In this document: positions 1-10,630 of the stretch, in pieces
How positions within the stretch are numbered: the stretch's first letter is position 1
Layout of the letters: each line of letters opens with the position of its first letter
DNA from: Arthonia radiata
Taxonomy: Eukaryota > Ascomycota > Arthoniomycetes > Arthoniales > Arthoniaceae
Reading direction: 5' to 3'
Assembly (NCBI GenBank): GCA_002989075.1
Contig: PSQN01000006.1
Coordinates: forward strand, 1,935,018 to 1,999,017
Length of the DNA: 64,000 bases
Position numbers and translations under genes: made by a program
The notes under the pieces: generated by a model
Database searches by the model: none
Told to the model about the DNA's origin: nothing
The model's input: only the letters and a program-made list of their open reading frames with translations

Positions 1-3000
1 AAGGCCACCTTCCGACTGCTTGACGCCTAGCCAATTAGCTAAATCGGTAGCGTTGGCACATGCAGTTGACATGCCCACAAGCCGGACAGAGCCTTTCTTT
101 TGAGATGCAATGTAGTTCATACGGCTGACAATGATTTCTAGGATGGGTCCACGATCTCCGCCGAGCAAGTGAATCTCGTCGATGATCACCAGTGACACCT
201 GCTGTACGTAAGAACGTGTCTGCCAAGAGCGGCTGATACCATCCCACTTTTCGGGCGTGGTGATGATGATATCTGCGTTGCGGATGGTTGACGTATCGGG
301 AGTGTTGTCACCTGTCAATTCGACTAAACGAAGCCCCAGCGGAATAGCCAGTCTTGAGCGCCAGTCGATGACACGCTCGCGAACGAGAGCCTTCATCGGA
401 GCGATGTATACAACTTTCGAATTTGGCCGCTCACGGAACGCCCACCACATTGCCAGCTCGGCAGCAACCGTCTTCCCAGACCCAGTCGGCGACCCAAGCA
501 GGACGTTTGCGGGCGTATGATACATGCAATGGAAAAGCTGGGTTTGCATAGGATTGAAGTACGGAAACCGCTTGCCGTAGATGTCCTCAAGCGCTGAATT
601 CTTGAGTGCGTTAATTGGCAGTGGCTGTAAATCGAGCAGATCGGTATAGACACTCTCGGTATCTGGACGGATCAAGTGCTGAAATGATACAGCCGACACT
701 GTCTCTGCTCCCAGCCAGCGATCCGAGACGGCCCGGACATAGATTTGACTCGGAATAGGATCAGACAGGGGTATGGTGAATGCGAGCTCATGAGTGTCAT
801 GCACCTTCTTGCGGCTAAGCAGAAATAGCTCGTGGTGATAGATTTCTGAGGTCTCGGAGTTCTCAACCCAGATCCAATAGCTCTCGGAGGTTCCGTGGTG
901 TCGATCGTTCCAGATGAACTCTGGCGTCAAGAACAAGCGCACTCGCAGAACATCGCGATTGAGAGGAGCAACCTCGGCTTCGACACTCAGCGTCGGAAAG
1001 TTGTCAAGCAGCCTGGAGATGACCGTTCCCATTCTTCTATTGTGGACAAGATCACCGATTTCCAAGGCATCCATCTCACGTAGTGAATCAATAGACGCTG
1101 TCGATCCCTTGTCGTCAAGGTTTCTAAGTACGGGCTGAGGCAGATCGAACTGGTGGAAAGGGTGCTCATATGGCCATATCTGCTTTTCGATTGACTTGCA
1201 CAGAGTCAGCAAGACGAGACACTCGTAACCCCACCGCCGATTCAATGCGATCATGAACAATGACCGGCAGATACGAGCGGAGTTCTGCGCGACATAGTTG
1301 GTATCGGACACGAGCGTGAAGTCTTCCACTCGCCCTCTGGAGATATAATTTTGAAGCAGTATGTTGACCTTGCCGTGAGTTGTATCTATGCCAGTCGCAA
1401 TATCGCAGGGACAATGATCCTTCTTGAGATGAAACAGCTCCTTAGATTCGCTGTCTCTAGACTGCACGTTATCAAATTCGCCACTCATACTGATCATCTT
1501 GAGAGCATCGGCTTCGCCTTTGTCTGGGCCCATCATAGTGTTGAAGATCTGCACACTAGTTTGCAAAACGTAATATTGGCTTGCTATACGGCCGACATCC
1601 TTCGATCGCAGCTCTTCTGTAGTCTCATTGAAGATAATCATCTGACTGTCTTGAAGAACGCGAGCAGCATCGATTACTAGCTTGCGTCGTCTGCCTACCA
1701 GCATTGGGTCATCGTTGACCTCCGCCCAGTCTATGCCATATGAGAAAGGGTTTCGCCGCATGCGAACATAGAGGTATGAATAACCCATCCACTGAACTGC
1801 TTCGGAGATTGAGGTCACAGTACCCAGAGAGATCTCAGCATTGAGATTGTCAGCAAGCCGCTTCGAGAATCTTGATTCGATCGGCTGCTGCTGAGTGACC
1901 GCTGACAAATAGTGCTGCAGCTTGTCTTGTGCTGTAAGAATAAAGCCAGTGCCGGTGTCCTGATATTGGGGTCGACCAGCGCGACCAAATATTTGCAAGA
2001 CGTCCAGGATACCAAGATCGACATACTTGCCTTCTTCAGAGCTGTACAGCTGAGTTCCTTTGATGACCACAGCTGCGGCCGGCAAGTTCACACCCCAAGC
2101 TAATGTTGCCGTACAGCACAAGATCTTGAGCACCCCGTCTGCAAACAAGCGCTCCATCAAGTTTCTGTCGGATCTGGCAAGACCAGCATGATGAGTACCC
2201 ATGCCTTTCGGCAAGAGCTCCCGAAGCTCCTTCGCTCGCGTGTTCTTGATATCACGAACGGCTTGATCGTAATGCTCGTGGCCAGCAGGATCGAACAGTT
2301 CTAAACACATGTCTTTTTGCGCTTGTTCGAAGAGCGAGATAGCCGCTCGATACGTGTCCTTACGAGAGTGGACAAAGACCATGACTTGGTGACCGCGCTC
2401 CAACATTGCTTTGACCTTGTCATATGCCACGAGATCGAGATTGTCCCGTGCAACCTTGGTGCCTTCTTTGCCCTTGACACCAACAAAGTGCTGTTCCAGC
2501 GGGACTGGTCGGAAGGACGAATCGAAATAGAACAGACCTGCCATCTTATTAACCTTCAGAAAGTCCGCGACGTCTTCATAATTTGGCAGAGTCGCCGAGA
2601 GCCCCACAATACGAATTAGAGACTGTGTGCTTTCGACTTGGCGCTGTGTTCGCGCTACTAGAGACTCGAGCACTGCACCGCGCTCATCGTGGAGCATATG
2701 AACTTCGTCGATGATTAGTAGACGAACCTTCTGCACCAATTCAGTATCGCCGGTGCTCTTGCGAGTGACGACGTCCCACTTTTCTGGCGTAGTGACAATG
2801 ATTTGTGTGCGCTGGATCTCAGCCTTCGTCAGGTGCATATCGCCAGTAAATTCTCTGCATTCTATGCCCAGCCAGGTCAAGCGCTTCGAAAACTTGTCTG
2901 TGATCTCCGCAGCTAACGCTTTCATTGGCGCCACATATACGACTTTGAAGGACTGTGTCTCCACAGCAAAGTCCTCGACCTCAGGCTGATCGTGAGGACT

Positions 3001-4005
3001 GGGTGTCATGTGACGCCCAATGGCGTTCAAAATCGTGAGCATCGCCGCGTCCGTCTTTCCTGCACCAGTAGGAGCACAGACAAGCATGTTCTCGCTGGTA
3101 TGATATGCAACAGGATATAGCAGACTCTGCATCCTGTTCAGATTAGAGTAGCCTTTGAAGGTTCGCTTACACAGCCCATCCATGGCTGATATTGGCACCA
3201 ACTTTTGCCCTTCCGCGAGCTTGCCGACCTTCGAGGGCGGAATCGTGTATTCTTCGTACTTCTGATGCTCCGTACGCTCGCTGCCCTGAGGCAGTGAATA
3301 TTTTTGACCGAAAGCCGAGTGTGCGTTACCTGCGTCGTGGTTCTTGTAAACGTGTGGGTATGATGAACCATATCTGTTGACTGATGGAGCAAGATTTGTA
3401 GACTTGTGCTCAGCATCCAGACGCCGAAGAGCCTCCTGACGCTGCTCCCTAGTTTGTAGGCCTCCAACACCTTCCTGAGAACCCTTTGCGGTGATCGACT
3501 TTGCAACTTCAGCTCTGTTGCCAATCAGAGCGGACACCAAGTCAAGCTCCTCATAGCCAAGCGTATCAACGAGAAGCGCTTGGAGCTCGTCGTCTGCCGC
3601 GTCGGAGACTAGGGCGCTTGCCAACTGCTGTTGCAATTCGCCAGCATCTATATTCGGCTTGCTCGCGGATATTTGCGCGCACGCATTTGCAAGCCAGCCC
3701 ACATCGTGTGAAATGCCATTTGTTTGACCCTCAAACATGACGCCGTCAATACCGTCGTGAGCATCGCTCTCGGAGGAGTCCTCTTCGTCCTCACTGATCA
3801 AGTCCCAAATGTCCTCGCTGCCACTGGTTCGTGGGGAGCCCGCATCTCCCAAGATGATGTCGTGACCATATGGCTTGACGTTTTCGTTGTTCAGTTGTGG
3901 CAGATTCAGCTGAGATATAGCATGTCTCATCGCCTTCATCTGTTCCAGCCACTGGGATTCTAAGCTTTGGAAGTCTGGCGTTCCGCCATTCACGGATGGT
4001 GCCAT
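1..4005 (-). CDS. SLH1: Slh1/ASCC3-type Ski2-like RNA helicase, N-terminal two thirds (partial)
   Basis: The frame is open from ATG at 4005 to the left edge, giving 1335 codons without an intron; the C-terminus lies outside. Known role of the family: the RQT/ASC-1 helicase that splits collided ribosomes in ribosome quality control. An acidic, disordered N-terminus precedes the first helicase cassette, with Walker A APTGAGKT near residue 312 and DEVH near residue 432. A Sec63-like region follows. The second cassette has SPTGSGKT near residue 1175 and an intact DEIH box near residue 1276. Two catalytic-looking cassettes and a short N-terminus separate it from Brr2, whose second cassette is degenerate; Brr2 itself lies further along on the same strand. 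YKT6 starts 540 bp away in the opposite direction, so the two may share a promoter region. Identification is from motif pattern and domain order. Confidence 0.92.
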   Translation of the reverse strand, partial: MAPSVNGGTPDFQSLESQWLEQMKAMRHAISQLNLPQLNNENVKPYGHDIILGDAGSPRTSGSEDIWDLISEDEEDSSESDAHDGIDGVMFEGQTNGISHDVGWLANACAQISASKPNIDAGELQQQLASALVSDAADDELQALLVDTLGYEELDLVSALIGNRAEVAKSITAKGSQEGVGGLQTREQRQEALRRLDAEHKSTNLAPSVNRYGSSYPHVYKNHDAGNAHSAFGQKYSLPQGSERTEHQKYEEYTIPPSKVGKLAEGQKLVPISAMDGLCKRTFKGYSNLNRMQSLLYPVAYHTSENMLVCAPTGAGKTDAAMLTILNAIGRHMTPSPHDQPEVEDFAVETQSFKVVYVAPMKALAAEITDKFSKRLTWLGIECREFTGDMHLTKAEIQRTQIIVTTPEKWDVVTRKSTGDTELVQKVRLLIIDEVHMLHDERGAVLESLVARTQRQVESTQSLIRIVGLSATLPNYEDVADFLKVNKMAGLFYFDSSFRPVPLEQHFVGVKGKEGTKVARDNLDLVAYDKVKAMLERGHQVMVFVHSRKDTYRAAISLFEQAQKDMCLELFDPAGHEHYDQAVRDIKNTRAKELRELLPKGMGTHHAGLARSDRNLMERLFADGVLKILCCTATLAWGVNLPAAAVVIKGTQLYSSEEGKYVDLGILDVLQIFGRAGRPQYQDTGTGFILTAQDKLQHYLSAVTQQQPIESRFSKRLADNLNAEISLGTVTSISEAVQWMGYSYLYVRMRRNPFSYGIDWAEVNDDPMLVGRRRKLVIDAARVLQDSQMIIFNETTEELRSKDVGRIASQYYVLQTSVQIFNTMMGPDKGEADALKMISMSGEFDNVQSRDSESKELFHLKKDHCPCDIATGIDTTHGKVNILLQNYISRGRVEDFTLVSDTNYVAQNSARICRSLFMIALNRRWGYECLVLLTLCKSIEKQIWPYEHPFHQFDLPQPVLRNLDDKGSTASIDSLREMDALEIGDLVHNRRMGTVISRLLDNFPTLSVEAEVAPLNRDVLRVRLFLTPEFIWNDRHHGTSESYWIWVENSETSEIYHHELFLLSRKKVHDTHELAFTIPLSDPIPSQIYVRAVSDRWLGAETVSAVSFQHLIRPDTESVYTDLLDLQPLPINALKNSALEDIYGKRFPYFNPMQTQLFHCMYHTPANVLLGSPTGSGKTVAAELAMWWAFRERPNSKVVYIAPMKALVRERVIDWRSRLAIPLGLRLVELTGDNTPDTSTIRNADIIITTPEKWDGISRSWQTRSYVQQVSLVIIDEIHLLGGDRGPILEIIVSRMNYIASQKKGSVRLVGMSTACANATDLANWLGVKQSEGGL

Positions 4006-4544
4006 GGTGCTGACAGTCACGTGTATGTGTTTTCGAATTCAATGAATCACCAGCGAATCGAAGATACTTTGGCAAAAGTTGATCACGATCAAATGCTGTG
4101 GTCAGACTCAGGGCATGTACAGCGATTTTCCGAGGGAATTTCCTTCGACGCCTCTTCGACGTGCTGTCCACAACCCTTGAAGTGCGGCTTCTCACATCTG
4201 AAACAGTCTACGCGAAAGCACATGCCATTGGCCTTCAAATGCGCGTCTGCCAATATGGTCTTACATTAGATGGCGAACGCCACCTTGAGTCATGCGCTCG
4301 TGGACGTCTCGTCCTCACCTGCCATATCGCCTAATAGGGCGAAAAGTTAAATCCGTCTCGCCCGAGAGAGTACATCAAAGAGCGTTCAGCCTGTGCGCAT
4401 GTGAGTGAAGGCTTAGAGCTCGACGTTCAGTGACCAAAGGAAACTTCACAAACACTACTGCCTCCAACTCCGCTTGTAAACTATCGCCGACGCTCTGGGT
4501 GCACAGTAAACTCTCCTCAGCTCCACTTTTGAGCCTCAGCCAAG
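4006..4544. promoter_or_regulatory. Divergent intergenic region SLH1/YKT6
   Basis: This 539-bp stretch separates the starts of SLH1 (minus) and YKT6 (plus). I see no coding feature and no clear TATA box. It presumably holds both promoters. Confidence 0.4.
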
Positions 4545-5426
4545 ATGAAGATCCTTTACATCGGAGTATGCCTGCACCACAAGAACCGCAGTCTTGTCAC
4601 TGGAGAGTAGCTCACACGATGCTGTAGATCCTGCGGAATGATGCAACCCCAGCCGTCGAGTTGTGCAAAGAATCAGACCTCTCATCCTACTCACGCTTTA
4701 CGCGCGGCAGGTCAGTCTTTTGACAATTCCATTTAGCGTATCTGCGCCTATAAAGGAGCCGGCAACGTGCTCCGAATACGATGCCTCCCCTTTCATGTGG
4801 ACAACATACTGACATTGCTGATAGTATTGGCGAATTCATCTCGTTATTTAGCAGGACGGTTGCGGAGCGGACTCAGCCTGGACAAAGACAGGACATTGAA
4901 GAGCAGTGTAAGAAAGACTAAGGACGTGCCTAAATACCACGGGAGACTGATGCCTGCTCAGCATACACATTTCACGCATACGGCCGATCCGAGGGCCTCG
5001 CAGGCATTATCATATCCGACCATGAATACCCAGCTCTCGTAGCGCATCAGCTCCTTTCTAAGATCATGGACGAATTCCTTGTATCCAACCCTCGAACATC
5101 ATGGGCACAGGCGCCGCCCAACTCCGTCACGTTTCAGCCGCTCAAAGAGTATATTGTGAAGTACCAAGACCCGCAGGAGGCAGACAGCATCATGAAGATT
5201 CAGAAGGAGCTCGACGAGACCAAGATCACATTGCACAAGACGATCGAGAGTGTGCTCGAACGGAACGTGAAGTTGGATGATCTAGTGAACAAGAGTGAAG
5301 GGCTGAGTAGCCAGAGTAAGATGTTCTATAAGCAGGTGAATATTGCGGTTTGGGTATGCAATGCCTCGGCGAATGCTGACAATATTCTAGGCCCAGAAGC
5401 AAAACTCTTGCTGTTCTGTAATGTAA
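4545..5426 (+). CDS. YKT6: YKT6 R-SNARE (longin SNARE), five exons
   Basis: Exons 4545-4565, 4628-4710, 4825-4907, 4962-5335 and 5391-5426 join to 597 nt, or 198 residues, the usual YKT6 length. Exon 1 codes only for MKILYIG. The longin domain (residues 1 to about 130) continues with ILRNDATPAVEL and YTFHAYGRSEG. The R-SNARE helix carries DETKITLHKTIESVLERN with the central Arg. The protein ends in QNSCCSVM, the doubly lipidated tail of YKT6 (palmitoylation and farnesylation of the cysteine pair). Known role: fusion in ER-Golgi, vacuolar and autophagosomal traffic. All introns are GT...AG and 54-114 nt long. An AATAAA occurs near 5616. Only the SNARE part from 5066 stands out as a long ORF, so the gene is easily truncated by simple ORF calling. 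Confidence 0.95.
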
Positions 5427-7069
5427 GGTTTCGATGCTCAGATCAGATATACAATATAACGGCGTTACGACTTCTATCTATTTAAAGCAGACCCGGCACA
5501 GCGTCTGAGTAACTAGCTCGTTGCGGCAGTGGAGCTTTTCAACCCTTTACTTCTGTTATATAACGGCATACGAACGCCGAGGGACGCATATATTGAGCGA
5601 CATATGCCAGCATGCTGAATAAAGACAGGTTCAAAAGTACTATGTGTCTCGATCAAGCCGAAGACTGAAGTACGCAATGAGGTTGCTCATTTCTGTGTTC
5701 GGATTCGGTCAAGACCTACAATATGGAGCTCGCCAGAGGCTTCGAATAGCCGTACCTGTTCACTGCAGCAGATATGCACATGTATTCAAGAATCATGATT
5801 CATCTAGCACGATCGAGACTCACCTCGGAATCTGACGTATATCTCGAAGGGGCAGCTTATGTGGTCTCGCTTCCCGAGGTTTCGTGGTCTCCCAGCAGCC
5901 ATTCCAAGTTCTACCTGTCGTGGCGACAGGAATTGGTCAGGATCAGGTGGACGAAGAGGTCATCGTGGAGTATGAGTTGCCTGCTGTCATCATATATCCT
6001 CTACTGTGTCCGGTCGTCCGCACGGAGGTGAAGAGCACCCTGGCGTACCCGATCCTGGAGGGTTTGAAGTTTGGCCCGGCATTTTTTGCCTCTGAGATTT
6101 GTCAATTTTCCCAAATGGAGATGGTGCTCATAGTGTGTTTCATATAACCAATTTCAGCTGTTGATGCCTTCCAACAATTAACTAACATTGCTCTGCAAGC
6201 AGACGTTCCGATTTCCAACTCCCTTATATTGCGCGACGGCTAGAAGAGGACCGTTCCTGCGTAGGATGAAGGTGGGAAGCACATGAAGTGAAATGCGCAT
6301 GAGCCAATCTTAAAGCGTCGAATACCAACAGGATCGATACTCTCACATATCTATACTCCCCCTGCCTGTGCTCTCTAACATCGTAGGAATGACTTCCATC
6401 TCAACCGTTCAGGAACTTCCTTCTCCGCAAACCAGGAGATCGTAGCTATTCTCCGCTTCCTAACGGGCCTTCAGTTGAATTGTTGCGGCAACTCCGTAAA
6501 GTGTCAGGATTCCGCTCCCGAAATGGAGAATGGGTTTAAACCTTAGGCCGTTTCCTTCCAATTGGGATCTTTACCTTCCCGCAAGCGTGTCAATAACCGC
6601 GCGTTCAGCAGATTGCCAAGAGCGCTATAGCCAATTGTTGGGATCATTAAGCGACCAGCGCTCGTCTCCAAAAATGCTTGTCCGTGGAGCTGAAGCTGGC
6701 AGATGCTTCCGTGACGTTACTTTGTGTGTGATCACAACATCGACAAGAACACGGCTGGAATTGTTGCGTCGGAGTCTGCGTACGGCGCTTGTATGGAGCT
6801 GAATGCATCATGCGCGTTGACAGGAGCTCGGCCGACGGCAATACCAGCTCGTTCTCAGTGGATCAAAGGCGCTAGCACAGTTCAGCCGGTTTTCATCCGG
6901 TCAACCACCTTCCTGTAATGGATAGCTTAGCGGCGGGAACGGCGTTTGATCTGGCCGATCATCTCGCGCTTTTGTCCATGACGACTTTCTAGAACTCTTT
7001 AACCTTGCTTTCTCGAATGCATCCTGTCTTCACACTCACTCATTCACTTGGTTTTCGTCGAGTTTAATC
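5427..7069. other. Gene-free interval between YKT6 and the DHA2 transporter
   Basis: About 1.6 kb. Short ORFs at 5774-6147 and 6530-6918 show no domain, no splice-linked continuation and no coding-like composition, so I leave them uncalled. The right end should contain the transporter promoter. Confidence 0.4.
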
Positions 7070-9082
7070 ATGGCTTCATCGTCAGGATCAGAGGGCAACG
7101 CCTCTCCGGTAGATGCTGAGAAGAAACACACAACCTTCGCGGAGCCAGACGATGCGACAGCGAATCGGAACAGAACCAGCAAAGACGGCGAGGCCAACAC
7201 CCCAGACGTTACACGGAAGGATGTCGAAAGCAAGCCTGGCGCGCCTGACGAGAGTCATCCAGCGCGCTCGAGAGGCAAAGAGGCCATCATAATGCTGGCC
7301 ATTGGCATGGCGGTCTTCCTCGCGGCGCTCGACATTACAATCATCACAACAGCTCTACCCGTGATAGCTACAGAGTTGAAGACGACAACAGGCTATACAT
7401 GGATCGGCAGCGCATACCTTTTGGCGACCGCAGCATCGACTCCCATATGGGGCAAGATTAGCGACATCTTTGGCCGCAAGCCCGTCCTCCTCACTGCCAA
7501 TGTCATCTTCTTTGTTGGTTCTCTCATTGCGGCGCTGTCCGTCAACATTGGCATGCTGCTCGCAGCTCGAGCTATTCAAGGTCTTGGTGGGGGTGGGCTC
7601 GTAACGCTTGCAAACATCACGGTCGGCGATCTTTTCGCGCCACGAAGAAGAGGAGCATACTACGGCATCATTGGTGGTGTGTGGGCAATCGCAAGCGCAC
7701 TGGGACCTATCATTGGCGGCGCGTTCACTCAAAAGGTCACATGGCGCTGGTGCTTCTACATCAACCTACCCTTGGACGGCATCGCATTTGCCATCTTGTT
7801 CTTCTTCTTGGATCTGAAGACCCCCAAGACCCCGGTCGTGGAAGGCTTGAAGGCAATCGACTGGTTCGGGTCCTTGACTGTGGTCGGCGGCACTCTCATG
7901 TTTCTATTTGGACTCGAGCTTGGTGGGGTCTCGTATCCTTGGGGATCCGCCACGGTCGTCTGCTTGCTGGTATTCGGAGTCGTCACGCTGTGTCTCTTCG
8001 CTGTGGTGGAGAAGTTCATTGCAAAATCACCGCTAATGCCAGGCCGGATCTTCAGAAAGCGTAATAACCTGGCATCGTTAGCAGCGTGTTTCATTCAGTC
8101 TTTCGTTTTTATCGGCGGGTCTTACTACCTGCCGCTGTACTTCCAGGCCGCTTTGGGCAAAACCCCGATCCTGTCTGGTGTTTACACCCTGGCGACGTCG
8201 CTCTCTCTATCATTCGCATCGATTGCGACCGGCGGATTTATTCGAGGGACTGGCAAATATCGCCCGCCCATCTTCGTGGGCTTCTTCCTGATGACCTTGT
8301 AGGTTCTGATTTTGTATGAGGTATCGGTCCTGATAAAGCTGACTGTAATCAGGGGTTTCGGGCTCTTTATCAACCTGGACGCGAAGTCTAGTCTGGCAAA
8401 AATTCTCATCTACCAGATTATTGCTGGCATCGGAGTCGGACCAAATTTCCAGGCCCCTCTCATCGCGCTACAGAGTTCCATCAACCCTCGAGACATCGCT
8501 TCTGCGACCGCGACGTTCGGCTTTTGTCGTAAGTGTGATTTGAGATACTGATTGAATATGTATTGACAGAAGAAATCAGGAAATCTTGCGACTGCAATTA
8601 GCGTTGTCATCGGAAGCGTTATCTATCAAAACGTTCTGGCGCAAAAGGCGTCCTCAGATCCGAGTCTTGGGGCATTGATAGGCGCAAGCGGAGGTGGAGG
8701 GCCAGGAGCTGCAGTGGGCGTTGTTCAAACGCTACCCCCGCAGCAAAGAGGCGTCGTCCAGGCGGCGTTTGCGGACAGCTTGTCCAAGATTTGGATACTC
8801 TATACGATCGTTTCATTCTTGGGTCTGCTCAATTGCTTTCTCATCATTACGAATAAGCTCGGGCGCGAGCACAAAGAGACGGAAACTGGGTTGGAAGCAG
8901 AGAAGGCGCGACAAGACGAGATGCACCAGGAGGATGAGGAGCGCAAGGAGAAGCGTGCCAGCAAGCGGTTGAGTAAGGAGCACAGGCGGAGTGCTGATCT
9001 CAATGCGCGAAAGAGCGGCGATCACAAGCGCAAGAGTAAAGACCTGGAGCTGGCGCCTGATCAAGAAAAAGGGGAGTCATGA
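7070..9082 (+). CDS. MFS exporter, DHA2 (14-helix) drug/toxin:H+ antiporter family
   Basis: Exons 7070-8298, 8353-8528 and 8580-9082 join to 1908 nt, or 635 residues. A hydrophilic N-terminus of about 75 residues precedes the first membrane helix (LDITIITTALPVI). The family motifs GKISDIFGRKPVLL (motif A) and GPIIGGAF (motif C, antiporter signature) are present, with many further helices. A strongly charged Lys/Glu/Arg-rich cytoplasmic tail ends the protein. The second intron joins TFGFC to RNLATAISVV. Members of this family export fungal toxins, azoles and other xenobiotics at the plasma membrane; the substrate cannot be read from sequence. No biosynthetic cluster surrounds it, so a general efflux role is likelier than a cluster-specific one. 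Confidence 0.9.
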
Positions 9083-10630
9083 GGCGGATGCTCACGCTCT
9101 TTGGAGGAGGCTGGGCGGTTCATGACCTTCATGACTTGCATTCGCATTGGCATTGGCATAGCGCAGGCGTTCATTGAGAGGAGGCATCTTCACAGCCAGA
9201 CTTAGAGTCAAAAGGAGTTTCAATGTGTGAAAGACGGAAAGTGACCAACCAACAACGCTCGACTCAAGATCCATCTCAACAATTCTCTCCGACCCCGCGT
9301 GATATTGAATCTGTGGTCTTGGCGTGTTGGTGACAGTTCTCATCAAGCCTCTTTCGTTTACACAATTATCTCAATGCAGTTTGATGTTAAGCCTGGGAGA
9401 TCTTAGCACACGATCCTGCCAAGGCGCTTCCTGTACGCTAGGTGTGGATCTGGGACACAAACGGTGAAACTCACCCTTTCACATCGACCGGGTTGGTGCG
9501 TCTCACGATCGGAAGCGCTTCTGCAGCGCCGCGAGCATCCTTGGAGACGCCAAGCATGTCCAATGGCTGAGCGGCTGGACAATTCAGAGGAAAGAATAGT
9601 CGGGTGCTTAGGGCCGGGTTTGGCTGGCCTGCAACCCCTATCACACGTTTCAGATGTAGGCGTCCTTGAACTTTGCCCGCGTCCGTCGGAGAGTGGCCGC
9701 TTGCATTCAATGGTCTGCCCCTGAGCGTTATGATGGGGACAAACAGCCTCAAGGCACTCGAATTAGGAGTACGTGCGATGGTGAGCTCCACTAATCTGTA
9801 GTCGTAAACGGAGACCAGCTCACGACGCACGAGAAAGAACTGATGAGAAATGACGGCGCCAATGACAAGAGCATGCCCGTTCGTTCGGTGATCTTTTGTG
9901 GGGAAGAGGATGGTTCATCACATCCAGATGCCAGCCTCGCGGTCACACTACCATCACTTGCAGGGTATACGCAGAGCCGAGGTGAAAAGATCTTGCCTCT
10001 GGCGATGTGAAACGTCTCAGATCGGTAGCTAATTCAGAGCACCTGGTCACTGGTGCAGATGAATGCCAGGCTAGAGACAGCTCGTCCCACACTTTCGGCC
10101 CCATCAACGAAGAGCATTATTCAGGATGCTCGAGAACTCGTCGGGTGCGGCGTTTACTCTGACCGCACCCAGTCGTAGCCACCAACAGCGTACTCTCCTG
10201 CATCTCGCACATTTAACACCTCACCAGGTAGCCGGCGCACGCCTCCGCCGGGACTTTTGCCCGTTGTGTTTGATCTTCCTGGTATGTGATGTACCAGAGC
10301 GTCAACTGTCACACCAGACCTCAACGCCCGAACTTCGAATCTCCTTACCCATGGTCATTACCCCCGCAATGCATCCAGCTCTATATAATACGCATTCCTC
10401 TTGGCTTTCTTCTTCCTCCTTCCTCAAGCAACTCAATTGCAGTCATTCACTCAGTACTCAACACAGGTTCCCGGAGGACCTTTCACAGCCGCTTCTCACT
10501 CACTTGAAGCCTCTCGTTCTTTCATAGCCCTAGCGGTTACAGTCTCTCTCGTTTCACATATCTTCGTTCCTCGTCAAGAGCAACTACAGAGCAACTCACT
10601 CATCTCACACATCTCAACATTCACATCAAC
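9083..10630. other. Intergenic region with cutinase promoter
   Basis: About 1.5 kb without a supported gene. The right part, from about 10380 to 10630, is pyrimidine-rich after a TATA box, as is common for strongly expressed fungal genes. ORFs around 9464-9830 and 10126-10527 look like chance frames. Confidence 0.4.
10382..10390 (+). promoter_or_regulatory. TATA box of the cutinase gene
   Basis: TATATAATA lies about 240 bp before the cutinase ATG and is followed by a CT-rich tract. The spacing would imply a 5' leader of roughly 200 nt. Assigned by sequence and position only. Confidence 0.45.
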
